A stretch of 64,000 nucleotides of DNA. Source: Gracilimonas sp. GTDB taxonomy: Bacteria; Bacteroidota; Rhodothermia; Balneolales; Balneolaceae. Where the stretch lies: positions 124,001 to 188,000 of the forward strand of contig NZ_JABURM010000005.1 in the NCBI RefSeq assembly GCF_014762685.1, written 5' to 3'. The notes beneath the pieces were generated by a model. That model was not told where the DNA came from. It searched no databases and was given only the letters and a program-made list of their open reading frames with translations. Numbering within the stretch: position 1 is the stretch's first letter; every line of letters begins with the position of its first letter. The position numbers and the translations under genes are program-made. This document shows positions 16,476 to 24,795 of this stretch, piece by piece.

Positions 16476-17246
16476 TTAAATAACGTTTGCTTCCGTATCC
16501 AGCAGTTGTGCTACTTCGCGGGCGATCTCGTCCGCTTCGCCTTCAAATTTCTTACCGGCCTCACGTTCAGGCTTTTCTTCGTAGCCGAGAACGGTAGTGC
16601 TGGCAGTTAACTCGTCTTCACTCAAGTCAAGAGATGAAAGTTCAACCTGCTCCATCGGTTTACGCTTGGAGGCCATAATTCCTTTCAAATTCGGAATGCG
16701 CGGCTCGTTCATATCATTGGAACATGTGACGGCACAAGGGGTTGGAAGCTCGATCATCTCCTGACCGGTATCTCCCTGACGTTTTACAATAAGCTTACCG
16801 TCTTGGGCTTTTAATCCAACCGCATTGGTGGTGTAAGGAAGACTCAGCATTGCAGCTACCATGCTTCCGGTAAGTCCGGCGTCAGTATCCTGAGCTTGTT
16901 TTCCAAGAGATAGCACATCGTATTCTTTGTCTTCAAAGAATTTAGCAAGAATCCGAGCGTAAGACCCTGAGTCAAAGTTTTCATCTCCTGATGCTACTAT
17001 ATGAGTTGCTTTATCTGCACCCATGGCAAGTGCTTTCCGGATAGTTTCAGAAGCTTTGGCTGAACCGATACAAACCACCTCCACTTCACCGCCATGTTTT
17101 TCTTTAAGAACGAGTGCTTCTTCAACTGCGGAGGCATCGTATGCGTTAAGGATCTGTCGGTCAGCATCCTGAATCAGCTGGCCGTCTTTGATTTGAAGAG
17201 GTGCATTTACATCAGGCACCATTTTAATACAAACGTAGAATTTCAT
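16476..17246 (-). CDS. etfB: electron transfer flavoprotein beta subunit (FixA-like)
   Basis: A 256-residue EtfB/FixA. It begins KFYVCIKMVPDVNAPL and carries the family signature around residues 115-140 (LSLGKQAQDTDAGLTGSMVAAML), where EtfB binds a nucleotide (AMP or, in bifurcating ETFs, a second FAD). It is the first gene of the etf/fix operon, 84 bases downstream of the PorD gene on the same strand. Choice between housekeeping ETF and bifurcating FixAB needs phylogeny; operon content (separate FixC and FixX) favours the Fix type. Confidence 0.92.
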   Translation of the reverse strand: MKFYVCIKMVPDVNAPLQIKDGQLIQDADRQILNAYDASAVEEALVLKEKHGGEVEVVCIGSAKASETIRKALAMGADKATHIVASGDENFDSGSYARILAKFFEDKEYDVLSLGKQAQDTDAGLTGSMVAAMLSLPYTTNAVGLKAQDGKLIVKRQGDTGQEMIELPTPCAVTCSNDMNEPRIPNLKGIMASKRKPMEQVELSSLDLSEDELTASTTVLGYEEKPEREAGKKFEGEADEIAREVAQLLDTEANVI

Positions 17247-17330
17247 TCGTTAAGATTTTTCGACTTCAAAATTTCAATTATGGAACCGCTTTTTTGGGGC
17301 GCTAATATACAAAACCAAGATACAAATGTC

Positions 17331-18257
17331 TTAGTTCTGTAAGCTTTCATACTCCGATAAATGTCCCTGATCTGTTTGTCTTAAAACATTATAAGCTTCA
17401 AGGCGGATATTACTTTCAGCGCCGTTAAAAATAGCGGCTATTTCACGTGATTTGGTATCAAAAAAAATATCAAACAGATAGTTGCTGGTAGATCGCCGTT
17501 TGGCTGTTTGAATTTCTTTTAGAGACTCCAGTACTTGCTCTCTCGCTTCATCAGGTTTACTTATAAATTGATCGAGCCCTAATCTATGGTAACGATAGTA
17601 GGCAGTTCGTAATGAACGATAATTTGAAGATACTAAATCAGTTACCAATGTATTTCGGTTTCTGCGATTGTTCGCTGTGCGTGTCCATCCGGACGCCGAA
17701 GTTGTTTGAGCAAGGCTTACAATATTTTGAGCTTTCAAAAAATAATCAGATCCTCCCAATTCTGAAAAGGTATCAAAGTCATACCCAAGCATTATGTAAC
17801 TGTAGAAATCAATAAAGCCTGTAAGAGCATCAAATTGAAGTTCATCATGAATCAGGCTTTTACCTTCAGGATAATGAAATTGCCATGAATTATCGCTTAA
17901 CAATACCGTAGTTGTTTTAGCAACCGTGTTATAAATTGGCCGCTGAACCTGGAACACAGTTTCAGCTGAAAATGTAAAATCTGAAGTTCCATTGGTAAAT
18001 ACAATCTGGATTTGACAGTCTATGCGCTCTTCTTGCTGAAATTCCTCATTCGTCCAATTATACTCATTGATGTAATTTTCCAGAGTTGGTTTCAAGTTTT
18101 GAAGGTAATCAAAAGAGGATCCTTCTAACTGCTCTATGTTAATATCAACGTTGCAATTAAATTCCTGAGCAGAGACGGCTGTTTCAAAAACAAACAAAAA
18201 AATCCCGCAAAAAAGAAAGGGCTTTAGTACATTAGCGTATGTATTTAGGTATATCAT
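17331..18257 (-). CDS. porD: PorD-like type IX secretion protein (DUF4835)
   Basis: A 308-residue secreted protein with a signal peptide ending AVSAQ and the DUF4835 pattern: QEFNCNVDINIEQLEG near the mature N-terminus, FQVQRPIYN (about residue 105), FIDFYSYIMLGYDFDTFSELGG (about 150-171), and SASGW (about 190). PorD is associated with the type IX secretion system of Bacteroidota-group bacteria and is known from genetic screens; its exact activity is unclear. T9SS in this organism is supported independently by the sorting domain on the protease at 43.3 kb. The start lies only 23 bases from the divergent barrel gene. Confidence 0.85.
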   Translation of the reverse strand: MIYLNTYANVLKPFLFCGIFLFVFETAVSAQEFNCNVDINIEQLEGSSFDYLQNLKPTLENYINEYNWTNEEFQQEERIDCQIQIVFTNGTSDFTFSAETVFQVQRPIYNTVAKTTTVLLSDNSWQFHYPEGKSLIHDELQFDALTGFIDFYSYIMLGYDFDTFSELGGSDYFLKAQNIVSLAQTTSASGWTRTANNRRNRNTLVTDLVSSNYRSLRTAYYRYHRLGLDQFISKPDEAREQVLESLKEIQTAKRRSTSNYLFDIFFDTKSREIAAIFNGAESNIRLEAYNVLRQTDQGHLSEYESLQN

Positions 18258-18280
18258 ATCAATGATTATAATGATTTGTA

Positions 18281-19099
18281 ATGATACGAATACAACATCT
18301 TCTTTATAAAATTTCTTTATCGGTAGTTTTCGGGTTAATCACCTCGTCTTTGTTTGCTCAATTAACTATGGGGGCAAAAGGATTAGGTATGGGGCAGGCT
18401 ACAACTGCAATACCTGGGTACGAATGGGCTCTTTTTGCAAATCCGGCTTTGTTAAACAGCGATAATGCAGCCATAGGATTTTACGGACTCAGAAATTATG
18501 GCTTTGCAGAACTTACCGATATGTCTGCAACCGGAAGTGTGCCAACCAAACTTGGTGTGGCAGCTTTAGGGTTCCATCGTTATGGAGATAATTTATTTAG
18601 CGAAACCCGAATTCGGTTTGGGTATAAAAATGATTGGCAAATGTTGCATTTTGGGGTAGTAGCCAACTACAATCACATATCTTTTGGAGCTGATTACGGT
18701 TCCGGGGGTGCTTTGGGGTTAGATGTAGGAATAGCCGCTGAGTTAGCAGAAGACCTATGGATAGGGGCCAGGTCAACCAATGTAAATCACCCTGAATATG
18801 GAGACATTGATGAAGAATTAGCAAGAGAAATGGCCATCGGTTTTACGTACGGGTTAAATGAGCTGGCCGTGTTCGCTTTTGACGTAGTTAAAGATGTTCG
18901 GTTTCCGGTTTCTTACAGGGGTGGTTTGGAAATAGCCGTAATCGAAGACTTGAAAGGGAGGGTGGGGATCACGACAGAACCCTTAAGCTATTCTTTAGGA
19001 TTCGGATACGGAAAAGACCGATGGAGTTTTAATTTCGCGGTACAAAAACATGAACTTTTGGGGTTCAGCCCCGGCATTGATTTTATGCTTTACTTTTGA
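18281..19099 (+). CDS. outer-membrane beta-barrel protein, PorV/PorQ-like
   Basis: A 272-residue protein with a signal peptide (cleavage near SLFAQ) and a mature part of alternating amphipathic strands ending in Phe (DFMLYF), the usual outer-membrane barrel terminus. The early motif MGAKGLGMGQATTA...WALFANPALL resembles the N-termini of the PorV/PorQ/FadL-like barrels found in T9SS bacteria. Three ATGs lie in the short divergent gap (18262, 18271, 18281); only 18281 is in frame. It is 6 bases ahead of the helix-hairpin-helix barrel gene, so they are coupled. Assignment to PorV or PorQ proper is not secure. Confidence 0.72.
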   Translation: MIRIQHLLYKISLSVVFGLITSSLFAQLTMGAKGLGMGQATTAIPGYEWALFANPALLNSDNAAIGFYGLRNYGFAELTDMSATGSVPTKLGVAALGFHRYGDNLFSETRIRFGYKNDWQMLHFGVVANYNHISFGADYGSGGALGLDVGIAAELAEDLWIGARSTNVNHPEYGDIDEELAREMAIGFTYGLNELAVFAFDVVKDVRFPVSYRGGLEIAVIEDLKGRVGITTEPLSYSLGFGYGKDRWSFNFAVQKHELLGFSPGIDFMLYF

Positions 19100-19105
19100 T
19101 GAAAA

Positions 19106-21163
19106 ATGACTGTTCAATTAATGCGCATATTGCTTTTCGCAGTATTTTGGGTGTTACTGTTATTTCCGGCGACAGTATATTCACAGGATACTACAAGCGT
19201 AGAAGAGCAACTTGAGAAAGCCTTTGAAGAAGTTGATGCAGAAGAATCAGGAGTTGCAGGGGAGCAGCTGATACAATTCCTGGAAGATCTATCTTCCAAT
19301 CCCATTAATATAAACAGGGCAGGACTTGATGACTTACTTCAGGTTCCCGGTATTAATCTGAAAATAGCCCGGTCTATTTTAGATTATAGAAACAAAAAAC
19401 CATTCGAAACCAGTGAAGAGCTTCTGGAGGTCAAGGGGATTGGCCCTGCAACTTATGGCAGAATGCAGCCTTACATAACTATAGGAGAGTCCGGTACCCA
19501 GTTAAGGGATATGTATTTGCGGCCCGGCTATTGGCTGGCTAATCACAAGTTTGATATCTTTTCTCGGTATCAGCAAAACTTAGAAACGAGAGAAGGGTAT
19601 ACTCGCCCCGCTTCTTCCGGTGGCTATTTGGGGAGCCCGGTTAAATATTATCAGCGTTTAAGGATGACTACCAATCATCTTTCGTTGAATCTCACGCAAG
19701 AAAAAGATCCCGGAGAAGTACTGACCGGGGTGACAGGCTTTGACTATACCTCAGGACATATTGCATTTATCAATAACGGCAAACTTAACGACTTGGTGAT
19801 CGGTGATTACAGCTTAAGCTTTGGGCAAGGGTTGGTAGTATGGTCAGGAGGTACCTTTGGGAAAGGACGCGAGGTTACCGGGACGGTCAGTAAAAATGAA
19901 CGGGGTATCAAACCTTATTCATCTGCTCAGGAAACAGATTTTTTTCGGGGCATAGCGGCATCGTATGGAGAGCGGGTTGAATTGACGGCTTTTTATTCAG
20001 ACCGTCCCCGCACAGCATCCGTCATAAGCGGAGATACCACAAGATTTCCCAGTACAAATGGGTTTCACCGTACCATGAATGAAAAAGAACGGAAGAATAA
20101 TGTAGATCAACTGACAGTCGGAGGCAGGATGCGGGTAGATACGCGTATTGGATTGATTGGAGTTACCGGCTATTATAATTCATTCAGCAGTTATATAACT
20201 CCGGGTGCTTCTCTCAGTAACAGGTATAGTTTTCAAGGATCGGAGAATTCTGTACTTGGGATTGATTACCGTGGATTGTTGGGCAATGCCTTTCTGTTTG
20301 GGGAATTTGCGCGCAGTCAAAACGGAGGTCATGGGGCCGTTGGAGGTGTAGAGGCTCCGATTGGAGGTGATACGGAATTAGCCATTTTGTATCGTAATTA
20401 TCAGCGTGATTTTCAATCTTTTTTTGCTAGCGGTTTCGGAGAAAGCTCTTCTTCTCCTCAAAATGAAGAAGGATTCTATGTAGGCTTAAGGCATAATTTG
20501 AATCAAAAAATAACATTCAGTGGTTATTTTGATCAGTACTATTTTGCTTCTCCAACTTTTGGAAACACACAGGCTACCGGCGGCTTTGATATGCTGGGTC
20601 TGACCGAGGTATTTTTTAATTCTCGACTTAATGTGTATCTGTTGCTGAGAAGTGAAATCCGTGATGAAGAGTATGTGGTTACCAATGATTTGGGAACGGA
20701 AGAGTTAAGAGTTGGACAAGAGAAACGATCAAGCATAAGGGCTAATTTTGAATATTGGGTTAGTTCGGCTGTACGGTTGCGATCACGGGTTGAATTGGTT
20801 CGTCATCAAGAGGCCGGAGAAGAATGGAAATCGGGTTTTTTGATATACCAGGATCTACGCCTTCAACCCCTAAACAAACTCAGAATTGATGGGCGAATCA
20901 GCCTATTTGATACAGATAGTTTTAATACACGGGTGTATCAATTTGAAAGTGATTTGCTCTATGTAATGTCTAATACTGTTTTATATGATCAGGGACAAAG
21001 GGCATATTTAACTGTCAAGTATGATGCTACGGAATTCCTTGATATTTGGTTTAAATACGGGGTTACTGTTTTTGAGGATATGCAGGTTTTGGGCAGCGGC
21101 CTCAGTGAAGTTGAGGGAAATATTCGTGATTCAATTGGTTTACAGGCTCGTCTCCGTTTTTAA
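19106..21163 (+). CDS. helix-hairpin-helix domain fused to an outer-membrane beta-barrel
   Basis: A 685-residue exported protein. After the signal peptide (cleavage near VYSQD) and an acidic stretch, a ComEA-like tandem helix-hairpin-helix module occupies about residues 58-130: NPININRAGLDDLLQVPGI and FETSEELLEVKGIGPATYGRM. The remaining 550 residues are rich in aromatic alternating strands, ending LQARLRF, as in outer-membrane barrels. In the window it is cotranscribed with a PorV-like barrel. ComEA-type modules bind DNA during uptake, so a surface or periplasmic DNA-binding barrel is a fair hypothesis. Proteins of this layout are widespread in the FCB group without a proven function, to my knowledge. 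Confidence 0.8.
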   Translation: MTVQLMRILLFAVFWVLLLFPATVYSQDTTSVEEQLEKAFEEVDAEESGVAGEQLIQFLEDLSSNPININRAGLDDLLQVPGINLKIARSILDYRNKKPFETSEELLEVKGIGPATYGRMQPYITIGESGTQLRDMYLRPGYWLANHKFDIFSRYQQNLETREGYTRPASSGGYLGSPVKYYQRLRMTTNHLSLNLTQEKDPGEVLTGVTGFDYTSGHIAFINNGKLNDLVIGDYSLSFGQGLVVWSGGTFGKGREVTGTVSKNERGIKPYSSAQETDFFRGIAASYGERVELTAFYSDRPRTASVISGDTTRFPSTNGFHRTMNEKERKNNVDQLTVGGRMRVDTRIGLIGVTGYYNSFSSYITPGASLSNRYSFQGSENSVLGIDYRGLLGNAFLFGEFARSQNGGHGAVGGVEAPIGGDTELAILYRNYQRDFQSFFASGFGESSSSPQNEEGFYVGLRHNLNQKITFSGYFDQYYFASPTFGNTQATGGFDMLGLTEVFFNSRLNVYLLLRSEIRDEEYVVTNDLGTEELRVGQEKRSSIRANFEYWVSSAVRLRSRVELVRHQEAGEEWKSGFLIYQDLRLQPLNKLRIDGRISLFDTDSFNTRVYQFESDLLYVMSNTVLYDQGQRAYLTVKYDATEFLDIWFKYGVTVFEDMQVLGSGLSEVEGNIRDSIGLQARLRF

Positions 21164-21226
21164 CAACGTGATTTCTTATCTCACTAAGTCCTCCTATATT
21201 GCCTCGAATTTAAAAATCACCAGTTT

Positions 21227-22996
21227 ATGACATTTGAAGGATGGGCGGTCTTAGGAGTAATTTTGCTATGTTTGGTGTTCTTGTTAAGCACTTCCATATC
21301 TGTTGATATTATTTTATTTGCCGGTTTAGCGGTTATTTTTATTGCCGGAATTATCCCTGCTGATCAGGCTCTTTCGGGGTTTTCTAATGAAGGGATGCTG
21401 ACAGTTGCTGCATTATATATAGTTGCAGCGGGACTCAAAGAAACCGGGGCTATTCAATTCATTGTGCAGCGGGTTATGGGAAATGCCCGTACGGTCAAGA
21501 AAGCACAGCTCAGAATTATGAGTCCGGTAATGGTAATGAGTGCCTTCCTGAATAATACGCCGGTTGTGGCTTCCTTTATTCCCGCTTTGGAGCGTTGGAG
21601 CCGCATTTCCCAAATACCGGTTTCCAAAATTTTAATTCCACTCAGCTACGCAGCGATTTTAGGCGGAACCTGCACTCTTATCGGCACAAGTACCAATCTT
21701 ATAATCAACGGGCTGCTGATTGAAGAAGTGAGTACAAGAACGCTGGGGATTTTTGAACCGGCACTTATTGGAATTCCTTGTGCTATTGCCGGGTTTATTT
21801 ATTTATTCATTTTTGGGGACAAGTTGCTTCCGGTACGCGGTTCCAGTATGGATACCTTTAAAGACCCCCGTGAATATACCATTGAGATGATTGTTCAGGA
21901 AAATAGTGCCCTTTCAGGACACACTATTGAAGATGCAGGTCTAAGGAACCTACCAGGTTTATTTCTTATCGAAATTCAGCGGAACGAGAGGGCCATTCCG
22001 GCACCGGGACCCTACGAAAAGCTTAGAGAAAATGACCGGCTTATATTTACCGGGATTGTGGATTCCATTATTGACTTGCAGCAAATTTCCGGCATTGTTC
22101 CTGCAACCAATCAGGTATTCAAGCTAAATGCACCGAGAAACGAGAGGAAGATGATAGAAGCGGTGGTTTCTCGCTCAAATCCATTGGTTGGAAGAACTAT
22201 AAGAGACGGAAACTTCAGAGATCGGTATGATGCAGTGGTGTTAGCCGTATCAAGAAACGGAGAGCGAATAAATGAAAAAATTGGTGATATCACTATAAAA
22301 AGCGGAGATGTATTGCTCTTGGAGGCCCATCCCAATTTTGTTCAAAAGTATCGTAATGCAAGTGATTTTTTTCTGGTCAGCTCTATTGAGGATTCCTCCC
22401 CTGTTACTTACGAAAAAGCCTGGATTGCCGGTCTTTCTTTGATTGCAATGGTAGGCTTAGCTGCTACCGGTATTCTGAGCATGCTGCAGGCCGCTATTGT
22501 AGCCGGAGGATTACTCCTTGTTACCAAATGCTTCCGTTATTCTACTGCTCTTGAAAGTGTAGACTGGCGCGTACTTATTGCTATTGCTTCAGCACTCGGC
22601 TTGGGTAGCGCCCTGCAGTACACAGGGGCAGCTGAACACCTGGCGATCAATCTGTTAGCTTTCGCGGGAGATAACCCGGTAATGGCTTTGGGTTTAACCT
22701 ACCTGGCCACATGGCTGCTTACCGAAATGATTACTAACAACGCCGCTGCTGTATTAATTTTTCCTATTGCCTTATCTTTGGCACAGTCGATGGGGGTAGA
22801 CTTCATGCCCTTTGCCATGGTGATGATTGTGGCAGCCTCCTCCAGTTTCTCCACACCAATTGGTTACCAAACTAACTTAATGGTGTATGGCCCGGGTGGA
22901 TATAAATTCAAAGATTTTATAAAAATAGGGCTTCCATTAAATTTGATCGTGGCTGCAATTACCGTATCTTTAGTGCCTTATATATGGAATTTTTAA
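21227..22996 (+). CDS. SLC13-family permease with two RCK-C domains, probable sulfate transporter
   Basis: A 589-residue transporter of the divalent-anion:Na+ symporter/ArsB-NhaD superfamily. N-terminal and C-terminal membrane halves (about residues 1-200 and 395-589) flank two TrkA_C/RCK_C domains (about 210-290 and 300-375). Signatures include FLNNTPVVASFIPAL, LGGTCTLIGTSTNLIINGLL in the first half and LLTEMITNNAAAVLIFPIAL, SSFSTPIGYQTNLMVYGPGGYKF in the second. Members of this type next to cys genes import sulfate in bacteria and algae. It lies 11 bases before cysQ and heads the sulfate operon, which supports that substrate. Confidence 0.88.
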   Translation: MTFEGWAVLGVILLCLVFLLSTSISVDIILFAGLAVIFIAGIIPADQALSGFSNEGMLTVAALYIVAAGLKETGAIQFIVQRVMGNARTVKKAQLRIMSPVMVMSAFLNNTPVVASFIPALERWSRISQIPVSKILIPLSYAAILGGTCTLIGTSTNLIINGLLIEEVSTRTLGIFEPALIGIPCAIAGFIYLFIFGDKLLPVRGSSMDTFKDPREYTIEMIVQENSALSGHTIEDAGLRNLPGLFLIEIQRNERAIPAPGPYEKLRENDRLIFTGIVDSIIDLQQISGIVPATNQVFKLNAPRNERKMIEAVVSRSNPLVGRTIRDGNFRDRYDAVVLAVSRNGERINEKIGDITIKSGDVLLLEAHPNFVQKYRNASDFFLVSSIEDSSPVTYEKAWIAGLSLIAMVGLAATGILSMLQAAIVAGGLLLVTKCFRYSTALESVDWRVLIAIASALGLGSALQYTGAAEHLAINLLAFAGDNPVMALGLTYLATWLLTEMITNNAAAVLIFPIALSLAQSMGVDFMPFAMVMIVAASSSFSTPIGYQTNLMVYGPGGYKFKDFIKIGLPLNLIVAAITVSLVPYIWNF

Positions 22997-23007
22997 AAGC
23001 AGGGTGA

Positions 23008-23787
23008 ATGCTAAATAAAGTCATCAAGACAGCTGAAGAGGCCGGGAAAAGGATTTTAGAGTTTTACGAGACGGAGGTTGAAGTTATAAATAAAGAGGAT
23101 GACTCTCCGCTTACCAAAGCCGACCTGGCTGCTCATCACATTATTATAGACGCCCTTAAAGAAATTGATCCGGACGTACATGTGATTTCTGAAGAATCGG
23201 GTATTCCGGAATACTCAGAGCGAAAAAACTGGGATCGCTTTTGGCTGGTCGATCCGTTGGACGGAACCAAAGAGTTTATTAAGAAGAATGGAGAATTCAC
23301 CGTAAACATTGCCCTCATTGAAAATGGGAAGCCCGTGTTAGGCGTGGTCTATGTTCCGGTATTTGATGTGGTGTACTATGCTGAAAAAAGCATTGGTTCG
23401 TTTAAAAAAGAGGGAGAGGAGCAGGCGGTCAAGTTGGAAACAGATTCTTTTGAAGCACCCGGTAAAGCCCGTATTGTTGTAAGCCGTTCGCACGGGGATG
23501 ATACTACTGCAAAAAAACTACAAAAAATCGGGATCGAAGTGAGTGAAGAAGTTCCGTCCGGAAGCTCCATCAAGTTTTGTTTGGTGGCTGAAGGAAAGGT
23601 GGATTTATATCCTAGATTAGGCCCGACCATGGAATGGGATACGGCTGCAGCCGATGCGGTGTACCGATATTCTACTTCTGCAGATAATGAAGAAAAGTAC
23701 TCCCCGTTAACTTACAATAAAGAATCGTTCAAAAATCCTTATTTTTTGTTAGGATTGAATGAATATGTGGATGCCAATAAGCTTTAA
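23008..23787 (+). CDS. cysQ: 3'(2'),5'-bisphosphate nucleotidase CysQ
   Basis: A 259-residue inositol-monophosphatase-fold enzyme. The metal site motifs are clear: EESGIP (about residues 66-71), WLVDPLDGTKEF (about 82-93) and WDTAAADAV (about 208-216). CysQ hydrolyses PAP (3'-phosphoadenosine 5'-phosphate) to AMP, removing a toxic by-product of PAPS use and balancing the pathway. Its place between the sulfate permease and cysD fits. Spacing to cysD is 42 bases. Confidence 0.93.
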   Translation: MLNKVIKTAEEAGKRILEFYETEVEVINKEDDSPLTKADLAAHHIIIDALKEIDPDVHVISEESGIPEYSERKNWDRFWLVDPLDGTKEFIKKNGEFTVNIALIENGKPVLGVVYVPVFDVVYYAEKSIGSFKKEGEEQAVKLETDSFEAPGKARIVVSRSHGDDTTAKKLQKIGIEVSEEVPSGSSIKFCLVAEGKVDLYPRLGPTMEWDTAAADAVYRYSTSADNEEKYSPLTYNKESFKNPYFLLGLNEYVDANKL

Positions 23788-23829
23788 GGCTCCGAAGAAA
23801 TTTTATTTACCAAATACTGAATTAAATCC

Positions 23830-24738
23830 ATGAGTGAAAAAAGAACACATTCACACCTGAAAGAATTAGAAGACGAGGGTATTTATATAATGAGAGAGGT
23901 GGCGGCTCAGTTTGAGCGGCCGGTACTGCTTTTTTCAGGGGGCAAAGACTCCATTGTTATGTTTCACCTGGCGCTGAAAGCTTTTCATCCGGGGAAGGTC
24001 CCTTTTCCGCTGATGCATATTGACACCGGGCATAATTTTCCGGAGACCATTGAATTTCGTGATAAGCTGGTGGAAAAGTACGGGGTGGAACTGATTGTTG
24101 GAAGCGTGCAGGAATCCATTGATGCCGGTGATGTAGAAGAAGAAACCGGTCCGGATGCCAGCCGGAATGCCCTTCAGACCCGGACCTTGCTGGATACTCT
24201 TAAAGAACATCAGGTAGATGCGGCGCTGGGTGGCGGCCGGCGTGATGAGGAAAAAGCCCGGGCCAAAGAACGGTTCTTTTCGCACCGGGATGTATTCGGG
24301 CAGTGGGATCCGAAACAGCAGCGCCCGGAGTTATGGAACCTGTTTAACGGGCGCAAGAATCCCGGAGAGAATTTCCGGGTGTTTCCGCTCAGCAACTGGA
24401 CGGAGATGGACGTATGGCAGTACATTGCCCAGGAAGACATTGATATCCCTGAACTATACTTTGCCCACGAGCGGAAAGTATTCAACCGCCGGGGAGTATG
24501 GCTGGCTGATACCGATTTCGTGAATCGTATGGAGGATGAAGAGCTGGAGACCAAAACCGTTCGCTTCCGCACGATTGGGGATGCGACCTGTACCGGGGCG
24601 GTACTCTCAACGGCTTCAAATATGGAAGAAATTATCCAGGAAGTAGCCTCCGCCCGGCAAACCGAGCGTGGCAACCGCCATGATGACAAGCGCAGCGAAA
24701 CAGCCATGGAAGACCGCAAGCGACAAGGGTACTTCTAG
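23830..24738 (+). CDS. cysD: sulfate adenylyltransferase subunit 2 (CysD)
   Basis: A 302-residue ATP-sulfurylase small subunit of the PAPS-reductase/ATP pyrophosphatase family. The PP-loop LLFSGGKDSIVMFHLA is at about residues 34-49; MHIDTGHNFPET, GGRRDEEKARAKER, FPLSNWTEMDVWQYI and RFRTIGDATCTGAV follow as in CysD. With CysN it converts sulfate and ATP to APS, driven by GTP hydrolysis. The C-terminal tail (SETAMEDRKRQGYF) is the normal CysD ending, so the gene is complete. Its base composition is visibly more GC-rich than the genes around, as often for highly expressed genes. Confidence 0.96.
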   Translation: MSEKRTHSHLKELEDEGIYIMREVAAQFERPVLLFSGGKDSIVMFHLALKAFHPGKVPFPLMHIDTGHNFPETIEFRDKLVEKYGVELIVGSVQESIDAGDVEEETGPDASRNALQTRTLLDTLKEHQVDAALGGGRRDEEKARAKERFFSHRDVFGQWDPKQQRPELWNLFNGRKNPGENFRVFPLSNWTEMDVWQYIAQEDIDIPELYFAHERKVFNRRGVWLADTDFVNRMEDEELETKTVRFRTIGDATCTGAVLSTASNMEEIIQEVASARQTERGNRHDDKRSETAMEDRKRQGYF

Positions 24739-24795
24739 AACATCTAACAGCGAACACTGAATATCGAATAACGAACTTTTTTACTTCTAAGGATA

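Noticed and set aside
24210-24719. 169-codon open frame antisense to cysD
   Set aside because: Serine/arginine-rich shadow of a GC-richer coding region.
24752-24776. Word-like sequence (ACACTGAATATCGAATAACGA) between cysD and cysNC
   Set aside because: It looks like half of the intergenic repeat type seen elsewhere, but has no pairing partner within the gap, so it was not called a repeat.
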